A DNA stretch of 64,000 bases from Streptomyces rishiriensis (GTDB taxonomy: Bacteria; Actinomycetota; Actinomycetes; Streptomycetales; Streptomycetaceae). The notes under the pieces were generated by a model, which saw only the letters and a program-made list of their open reading frames with translations, did not search any database and was not told the DNA's origin. Every line of letters starts with the position of its first letter. Position 1 is the stretch's first letter. Both the position numbers and the translations under genes were made by a program. Shown piece by piece: positions 58,639 to 64,000 of this stretch. The stretch is from positions 372,001 through 436,000 of the forward strand of contig NZ_BEWA01000002.1 of assembly GCF_003112535.1 (NCBI RefSeq). The letters are read 5' to 3'.

Positions 58639-59615
58639 TTGCCCTCGTTCTCCTCGCGGGCCCCGGCGATCCGGCGGGCCATGATCGTGGTCAGTTCGTA
58701 CGCCGTGTGGGACGCGGCCACCGACGTGATCTCCGCGTGATCGTACGCGGGGGCCACCTCGACGACGTCCGCCGAGACCAGGTTGCACGAGGCCAGTCCG
58801 CGCAGGATCTCCAGCAGCTCGCGGGAGGTCATGCCGCCCGCCTCGGGGGTGCCGGTGCCGGGGGCGTGGGCCGGGTCGAGGCAGTCGATGTCGATGGAGA
58901 TGTACAGGGGGCGGTCGCCGATGCGCTGGCGCAGCTGGTCGGCCACCTCGTCGGCGCCCCGGCGGTAGACGTCCGCCGAGGTGACGATGCCGAAGCCCAT
59001 CTTCTCGTCGTCGGTCAGGTCCTGCTTGCCGTAGAGCGGGCCGCGGATGCCGACGTGGGAGAGGGCCTCGGTGTCGAGGATGCCCTCCTCGACGGCCCGG
59101 CGGAACGGCGTGCCGTGCGTGTACTCCGCGCCGAAGTAGGTGTCCCAGGTGTCGAGGTGCGCGTCGAAGTGCAGCAGGGCCACCGGGCCGTGCTTCTTCG
59201 CGACCGAGCGCAGCAGGGGCAGCGCGATGGTGTGGTCGCCGCCCAGGGTCATCAGACGCGCGCCGGCGCCGATCAGGTCGTCCGCGGCCGCCTCGATCGT
59301 GTCGACGGCCTCGTTGATGTCGAACGGGTTCGCGGCGATGTCACCGGCGTCCGCGACCTGCGCGAGCGCGAAGGGGGAGGCGTCCTGCGCGGGGTTGTAG
59401 GGCCGCAGCAGCCGGGACGCCTCCCGGATGGCGTTGCCGCCGAAGCGGGCGCCCGGCCGGTAGGAGACGCCCGAGTCGAACGGCACGCCCACCACGGCGA
59501 CGTCGGCGCGGCCCACCTCGTCGAGACGGGGCAGCCGGGCGAAGGTCGCGGGGCCGGCGTACCGCGGGACGCGGGAGGAGTCGACGGGGCCGCGGGGCGT
59601 CTCGTTGCTGGTCAT
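58635..59615 (-). CDS. speB: agmatinase / guanidino hydrolase
   Basis: This 326-residue ureohydrolase releases urea from agmatine or a related guanidino compound using two Mn ions. Metal motifs are all present: [30 protein letters not shown] and [20 protein letters not shown]. The loop [20 protein letters not shown] is typical of agmatinase-type members. Guanidinobutyrase activity is a real alternative, because sequence does not separate the two well. ATG at 59615 has AAGG about 10 bases upstream. It is the first gene of a coupled pair with the TPP enzyme and diverges from a PucR regulator, which probably controls it in response to nitrogen compounds. Confidence 0.9.
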   Translation of the reverse strand: MTSNETPRGPVDSSRVPRYAGPATFARLPRLDEVGRADVAVVGVPFDSGVSYRPGARFGGNAIREASRLLRPYNPAQDASPFALAQVADAGDIAANPFDINEAVDTIEAAADDLIGAGARLMTLGGDHTIALPLLRSVAKKHGPVALLHFDAHLDTWDTYFGAEYTHGTPFRRAVEEGILDTEALSHVGIRGPLYGKQDLTDDEKMGFGIVTSADVYRRGADEVADQLRQRIGDRPLYISIDIDCLDPAHAPGTGTPEAGGMTSRELLEILRGLASCNLVSADVVEVAPAYDHAEITSVAASHTAYELTTIMARRIAGAREENEGK

Positions 59616-59725
59616 GGTCCATCGCCTTCTTTCCGGGAGTGCGTTCCACGATAGGTGGCCGCACCACGGCCGCGAAGTGTACGTTTCCTCCATTCGGAGC
59701 CCGCTGGACGGAGGAAGTGCACACC

Positions 59726-61180
59726 ATGCCCGAGCAGCCCGCCGTGCCCCCCACTCCGCCGGTCCCGCTCTCGGCTCTGCTGGCCCGCGAGGATCTGGCG
59801 CTGCGGCAGATCGCCGGGCCCGCCGACGCTGGCACGGTGCTGCACGGCGCGCACGCCTCGGAGATGGCCGACCCGTACCCGTACCTGCTGGGCGGCGAAC
59901 TGCTGCTGACGGCAGGGGTGCACATCGCGGGGGCGGACGGGCCGGCGAGCCGCTTCGGCGACTACGTCGGGCGGATCGTGGCGGCGGGCGGTGCGGCCCT
60001 CGGCTTCGGCGTGGCTCCGGTGCACGACACCGTGCCCCGCGCGCTGGTCGAGGCCTGCGACGCGCACGGGCTGCCGTTGATCGAGGTGGCGCCGCGCACC
60101 ACGTTCGCGGCGGTGGCCCGGGCGGTCTGGCAGCTGATGGAGCGAGCCCGCACGGCGGAGCTGCGGCGGGTCACGCAGGCGCAGCAGAGCCTCGCGGCCG
60201 CCGCCTCCCGCCCCGACCCGGTGCCGTCGGTGCTGCGGCAGCTGGCCCGGCGGGTCGGGGGCCGTGCGGTGCTCTACGGGCCCGAGGGGGCGCAGATCGC
60301 GGCGGCGGGCTCCCCCACCGGCGCGGAGGACGCGCTCGCCGGGCTCGCCCGCCGCCTCGCCTCGCGCGGCCCGTCGACCGCCGGCGACACCGCCGCCTCC
60401 GGTGTCCGGCTGGCCGCCTACGCCCTCGGCGCGGGCCGGGGTTTCGTCCTGGGCGTCGCGTTCGCGCGGCGCGAGGCCGGCGACCACGCCATCGCGTCCG
60501 TCGCCGCGGTGCTCCTCACCCTCCTGACCGGCGCGCGGCAGACCGGCTCGGACGCGGCCCGTTCCTCGGCGCTGGTGCGGATGCTGCTGGGCGGCGCCCC
60601 CGAGGACGTGGCCGCGCTCCTCGGCGGCGAGCGGTGGACCGTCGTGCACGCGCGTCCGGAGGCGGCGGAGCCCGGCCCCGTAGCCGCTTCCGCCCTCGGC
60701 GCCGCGCTGGGGTCGCCGCTGGTCGACCCGGCCTCCGGCGTCGTACGGGTCCTCGTGCCCGCCGAGCGCGAACCGGGGCCGCAGCCCGGCTGGACGCTCG
60801 GGGTCAGCGCCGTCGTCGAGCCGTCGCAGTGGCCGCTCGCCGACACACAGGCGGCCCTCGCCCTGGCCCGCGCCCTGGCGACCCGCACGGCCCTGGTCCG
60901 GCACGGCGGACGAACGGCCCTGGCCGGCCTGGTCCCGCCCGGCGAGGCCGCGGAGCACGCGCGGGCGCTCCTCGCGCCCCTCGCCGCCTCCCCTGCCCTC
61001 GCCGAGACCCTGCGGGCCTGGCTGTCGCTGCACGGCAGCTGGGACCGCACGGCGGTGGCCCTTTCGGTGCACCGCAACACCGTGCGGCAGCGCATCGCCC
61101 GCTGTGCGGCCCTGCTCGACGCCGACCTGGACGACGCGGACGTGCGCATGGAGCTGTGGTTCGCCCTGAAACACCGGTGA
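59726..61180 (+). CDS. PucR-family transcriptional regulator
   Basis: This is a 484-residue regulator of the PucR/CdaR type. The N-terminal PucR-like sensor includes [20 protein letters not shown] and [20 protein letters not shown]. The C-terminal helix-turn-helix is [20 protein letters not shown], then [10 protein letters not shown], close to the end as usual. Members often control purine, amino-acid or guanidino-compound breakdown. It diverges from the agmatinase/TPP unit with 110 bases between starts, so that unit is the likely target. ATG at 59726 has GGAGGAAG upstream. Confidence 0.88.
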   Translation: MPEQPAVPPTPPVPLSALLAREDLALRQIAGPADAGTVLHGAHASEMADPYPYLLGGELLLTAGVHIAGADGPASRFGDYVGRIVAAGGAALGFGVAPVHDTVPRALVEACDAHGLPLIEVAPRTTFAAVARAVWQLMERARTAELRRVTQAQQSLAAAASRPDPVPSVLRQLARRVGGRAVLYGPEGAQIAAAGSPTGAEDALAGLARRLASRGPSTAGDTAASGVRLAAYALGAGRGFVLGVAFARREAGDHAIASVAAVLLTLLTGARQTGSDAARSSALVRMLLGGAPEDVAALLGGERWTVVHARPEAAEPGPVAASALGAALGSPLVDPASGVVRVLVPAEREPGPQPGWTLGVSAVVEPSQWPLADTQAALALARALATRTALVRHGGRTALAGLVPPGEAAEHARALLAPLAASPALAETLRAWLSLHGSWDRTAVALSVHRNTVRQRIARCAALLDADLDDADVRMELWFALKHR

Positions 61181-61246
61181 GTGACGCGTGTCCCAGCGGC
61201 CGGAACGGCGAGGACGCGCACAGCCCGCTGCCTCACAATGGAGACC

Positions 61247-62047
61247 ATGCCGATACCCGGGACGCCCAGCCGCGCCGAACTCGTCGACCACCTCGTCAGG
61301 ACCCGTATCGCCGGGGACGTCGCCACGCCCCGCGAGAACAACCTGTCCCACTACCGTCAACTCGCCAACGGCGTCCGCAACTTCTGGCTCGGTCTGGAAC
61401 TCGGCGACCGCTGGAGCGACGAGCAGGACGTGCTCGCGGTGATGGCGGAGCGGGTGGGCGTGAACGACGACCCCGAGTACCGCTACGGCCAGGACACCAT
61501 CGACCCGCAGCTGACGGTCGACGGCCTGGACCGGATGGCGGCCCGGCTGCGCAAGGCCGCCGAGGGGCGGCAGCGGGTCCTGTTCGCCACCGGCCACCCG
61601 GGCGGCCTCCTCGACGTGCACCGCGCCACGGCCGCCGCCCTGCGCGAGGCGGGCTGCGAGATCGTCGTCATCCCGCAGGGGCTGCAGACCGACGAGGGGT
61701 ACGTCTGGCAGGTCGCCGACGTGGCGGTGCTGGAGCACGGGGCCACCCTGTGGCACACCCACTCCGGCGAGCCGATGAAGGCCATCCTGACGGCCCTGGA
61801 GCGCGCGGGGCGCCCGCTGCCGGACCTGGTCGTGGCCGACCACGGCTGGGCGGGCTACGCCGGCCGGCACGGCGTCGACTCCGTCGGCTACGCGGACTGC
61901 AACGACCCGGCGCTCTTCATCGGCGAGGCGGAGGGCGTCGTCCAGGTGGCGGTCCCCCTGGACGACCACGTCGTCAGCCCGCGCCACTACGACCCGATGG
62001 TCGCCTACCTGCTGACGGAGGCGGGCCTGATGGAGGCGGAGCTCTAG
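61247..62047 (+). CDS. conserved phosphatase-like protein (DUF4392-like/unknown)
   Basis: This is a 266-residue cytoplasmic protein conserved in streptomycetes and often labelled phosphatase. It reads MPIPGTPSRAELVDHLVRTR, then GDVATPRENNLSHYRQLANG, VLFATGHPGGLLDVHRATAA, ATLWHTHSGEPMKAILTALE and VADHGWAGYAGRHGVDSVGY. Repeated HP, DH and HTH pairs could bind a metal or phosphate, but no classical phosphatase motif is evident, so the label is from memory of annotation rather than from motifs. The start is uncertain between ATG 61238 (no ribosome binding site) and ATG 61247 (GGAG 3 bases upstream). It follows the PucR gene by 66 bases. Confidence 0.7.
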   Translation: MPIPGTPSRAELVDHLVRTRIAGDVATPRENNLSHYRQLANGVRNFWLGLELGDRWSDEQDVLAVMAERVGVNDDPEYRYGQDTIDPQLTVDGLDRMAARLRKAAEGRQRVLFATGHPGGLLDVHRATAAALREAGCEIVVIPQGLQTDEGYVWQVADVAVLEHGATLWHTHSGEPMKAILTALERAGRPLPDLVVADHGWAGYAGRHGVDSVGYADCNDPALFIGEAEGVVQVAVPLDDHVVSPRHYDPMVAYLLTEAGLMEAEL

Positions 62048-62058
62048 GAGACGCCTGC

Positions 62059-62931
62059 TCAGTCCTCCCGCGGGACGCGGACCACGCCCTCCTGGATCAC
62101 CGACACCGCGAGCCGGCCGTCCTGCGTGTAGATGCGGGCCTGGCCGAGGCCGCGGCCGCCGTGCGCGGACGGCGACTCCTGGTCGTACAGCAGCCACTCG
62201 TCGGCGCGGAACGGGCGGTGGAACCACATGGCGTGGTCCAGGGACGCCCCGACGACGTCGCCCACCGCCCAGCCGCCGCGGCCGTGCGCGAGCAGCACCG
62301 AGTCGAGCAGCGTCATGTCGGAGACGTAGGTGGCCAGGACGACGTGCAGGAGCGGGTCGTCGGCCAGCTTGCCGTTGGAGCGGAACCAGACCTGGGAGCG
62401 CGGCTCGCGCGGCTCCCCGAACCTGCCGTACGGCGGCTCGTCGACATAGCGCAGGTCGATCGCCTGCCGGGCCTCCAGGAACTTCTCGACGACCACGGGA
62501 TCGAGGTGGTCGTAGCCGCGCAGCCGCTCCTCGGAGGTGGGCAGCGTGGCCGGGTCCGGCGAGGGCGGCATGGGCGTCTGGTGGTCCAGGCCCTCCTCGT
62601 ACGTCTGGAAGGACGCCGACAGCGTGAAGATGGGCCGGCCGTGCTGGACGGCGACCGCGCGGCGGGTGGTGAAGGAGCGGCCGTCGCGGATGCGCTCGAC
62701 GCTGTAGACGATGGGCGCGCCCGGGTCGCCCATGCGCAGGAAGTATGCGTGCAGGGAGTGGGCGTGCCGGTCCTCGGGGACCGTGCGCCCGGCGGCGACC
62801 AGCGCCTGGGCCGCCACCTGCCCGCCGAACACGCGCGGGACGACGGCGGACCGGGACCGGCCGCGGAAGATGTTCTCCTCGATCTGCTCGAGGTCGAGCA
62901 GATCGAGGAGATCCTGTAGTGCCTGGCTCAT
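62059..62931 (-). CDS. tesB: acyl-CoA thioesterase II
   Basis: This is a 290-residue double hot-dog thioesterase, close to the 286 residues of E. coli TesB, that hydrolyses acyl-CoA to fatty acid and CoA. RVFGGQVAAQALVAAGRTVP and SLHAYFLRMGDPGAPIVYSV belong to the first hot dog; LASLDHAMWFHRPFRADEWL-like (GASLDHAMWFHRPF) and GQARIYTQDGRLAVSVIQEG to the second. The catalytic aspartate is in SLDHAMWFH. It lies 36 bases after the acyl-CoA dehydrogenase gene on the same strand, so both act in fatty acid turnover. It is convergent with the phosphatase-like gene, 11 bases away. Confidence 0.93.
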   Translation of the reverse strand: MSQALQDLLDLLDLEQIEENIFRGRSRSAVVPRVFGGQVAAQALVAAGRTVPEDRHAHSLHAYFLRMGDPGAPIVYSVERIRDGRSFTTRRAVAVQHGRPIFTLSASFQTYEEGLDHQTPMPPSPDPATLPTSEERLRGYDHLDPVVVEKFLEARQAIDLRYVDEPPYGRFGEPREPRSQVWFRSNGKLADDPLLHVVLATYVSDMTLLDSVLLAHGRGGWAVGDVVGASLDHAMWFHRPFRADEWLLYDQESPSAHGGRGLGQARIYTQDGRLAVSVIQEGVVRVPRED

Positions 62932-62967
62932 GGCGTCCAGTTGTACCGGGCGGTGGTTGCCGGGGCC

Positions 62968-64000
62968 TTACAGACCCATGTCCTTGGCGATGATCGACTT
63001 CATGATCTCGCTGGTGCCGCCGTAGATGCGGTTGACGCGGTTGTCCGCGTACAGGCGGGCGATCGGGTACTCGTTCATGAAGCCGTAGCCGCCGTGCAGC
63101 TGGAGGCAGCGGTCGATCACGCGGTGGGCGACCTCGGTGCAGAACAGCTTGGCGCTGGCGGCCTCGGCCGGGGTCAGCTCGCCGGCGTCCAGGGCCTCCG
63201 TGGCGCGGTCGGCGACGGCCTCGGCCGCGTCCACCTCGGCCTGGCAGGCGGCCAGCTCGAACTTGGTGTTCTGGAAGTGCGCGACCGGCTTGCCGAAGAC
63301 GGTGCGCTCCTGCACGTACTGCTTGGCGAACCGGACGGCGGCCTTGGCCTGCGCGTACGCGCCGTAGGCGATGCCCCAGCGCTCGGAGGCCAGGTTGTGG
63401 CCGAGGTAGTAGAAGCCCTTGTTCTCCTCGCCGAGGAGGTCCTCGACGGGCACCTTGACGTCGACGAACGCCAGCTCTGCGGTGTCGGAGGTCTTCAGGC
63501 CGAGCTTGTCCAGCTTGCGGCCGACCGAGTAGCCCTCGGCCTTGGTGTCCACCACGAAGAGGGAGATGCCGTGCCGGCGGTCCTCGGCGGTCGGCGCGGC
63601 GGTGCGCGCGCAGACGATCATGCGGTCGGCGTGCACGCCGCCGGTGATGAACGTCTTGGAGCCGTTGAGGACGTAGTGCGTGCCGTCCTCGGAGAGCTTG
63701 GCGGTGCTCTTCATGCCCGCGAGGTCGGAGCCGGTGCCCGGCTCGGTCATCGCGATCGCCCACATCTCCTCGCCGGAGACGAACTTCGGCAGGAAGCGCT
63801 TCTTCTGCTCGTCGGTGGCGAGCAGCTTGATGTACGGCAGGCCGAGCAGCACGTGCACGCCGGAGCCGCCGAAGGTGACGCCCGCGCGGGCGGTCTCCTC
63901 GTACAGGACGGCCTCGAACTTGTAGGAGTCGATGCCGGCGCCGCCGTACTCCTCGTCGACGCGGATGCCGAAGACGCCCAGCTCGGCGAGCTTGTAGTAG
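62968..64000 (-). CDS. acyl-CoA dehydrogenase (5' end outside the window)
   Basis: The last 343 codons of an acyl-CoA dehydrogenase gene are visible; the start lies beyond base 64000. The enzyme oxidises acyl-CoA at C2-C3 using FAD. MTEPGTGSDLAGMKSTAKL holds the flavin/substrate motif, and the C-terminal helical domain has QNTKFELAACQAEVDAAEAV, LQLHGGYGFMNEYPIARLYA and NRIYGGTSEIMKSIIAKDMG, the normal end of the family. The catalytic base position is expected in the YGGTSEI glutamate, as in short/medium-chain types. TesB follows 36 bases downstream. Confidence 0.92.
   Translation of the reverse strand, partial: YYKLAELGVFGIRVDEEYGGAGIDSYKFEAVLYEETARAGVTFGGSGVHVLLGLPYIKLLATDEQKKRFLPKFVSGEEMWAIAMTEPGTGSDLAGMKSTAKLSEDGTHYVLNGSKTFITGGVHADRMIVCARTAAPTAEDRRHGISLFVVDTKAEGYSVGRKLDKLGLKTSDTAELAFVDVKVPVEDLLGEENKGFYYLGHNLASERWGIAYGAYAQAKAAVRFAKQYVQERTVFGKPVAHFQNTKFELAACQAEVDAAEAVADRATEALDAGELTPAEAASAKLFCTEVAHRVIDRCLQLHGGYGFMNEYPIARLYADNRVNRIYGGTSEIMKSIIAKDMGL

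Overview
The window is about 72% GC chromosomal DNA of a Streptomyces-type actinomycete. The signs are strong G/C bias at third codon positions, many GTG starts, repeated 4-base GTGA or ATGA stop/start overlaps, long hairpins without U-tracts between genes, and a gene set typical of that genus. No rRNA, tRNA, CRISPR array, transposase or integrase was recognised.

Layout. 1-720: the end of a sugar isomerase-like gene, its terminator, and a 66-residue MerR/BldC-like regulator. 724-4722: a zinc-type alcohol dehydrogenase diverging from a copper-export pair (copper chaperone, P-type ATPase) behind a CsoR-type operator. 4723-5515: a structured convergent intergenic region. 5516-9687: citrate synthase, a RecD2-like helicase and a small secreted protein, all on the minus strand. 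9815-15779: a complete ribose operon (LacI regulator, ATPase, a permease fused to its binding protein, ribokinase, pyranase) with two copies of a LacI-type operator.

15780-29535 is the main accessory block: a compact type VII secretion (ESX-like) locus. It encodes two small WXG100-like proteins, a DUF6507-like protein, a 796-residue polymorphic toxin ending in a YwqJ-type deaminase domain, a YwqK-like MORN-repeat antidote, an Imm49-like protein, a small membrane protein, EccD, a MinD/EspI-like ATPase, EccC and a DUF6177-like protein. EccB, EccE and the mycosin protease are absent from the cluster. The toxin tip and antidote are visibly poorer in G+C than their surroundings, as expected for an exchangeable cassette.

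29740-32152: a lipase-like hydrolase, then a small island with a short GntR regulator, two tiny co-translated proteins behind a hairpin, and a remnant of a YoeB toxin gene. 32252-36739: a LacI regulator divergent from three translationally coupled catabolic genes (oxidoreductase, DUF993 protein, isomerase). 36740-37563: an intergenic tract with a 190-bp tandem higher-order repeat. 37564-46523: a further isomerase, an acetyltransferase, an unusual EPSP synthase coupled to an EamA exporter, a LysR regulator, a Tat-exported GH3 hydrolase, an S37 tripeptidyl aminopeptidase and a small secreted protein.

46771-64000: a fused heterodimer-type ABC exporter, a phytase-like esterase, a secreted serine hydrolase, a GT39 glycosyltransferase with a glycine-rich tail, a secreted endonuclease I, a DinB/maleylpyruvate-isomerase-like protein, a TPP enzyme coupled to an agmatinase with a divergent PucR regulator, a conserved phosphatase-like protein, TesB thioesterase and the 3' part of an acyl-CoA dehydrogenase gene. 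From memory only, the order copper pair, citrate synthase, bifunctional ribose transporter, GH3, agmatinase resembles the SCO27xx region of S. coelicolor. If so, the type VII block and the small islands are insertions into a core segment. All family names are from reading the translations; no database search was run.
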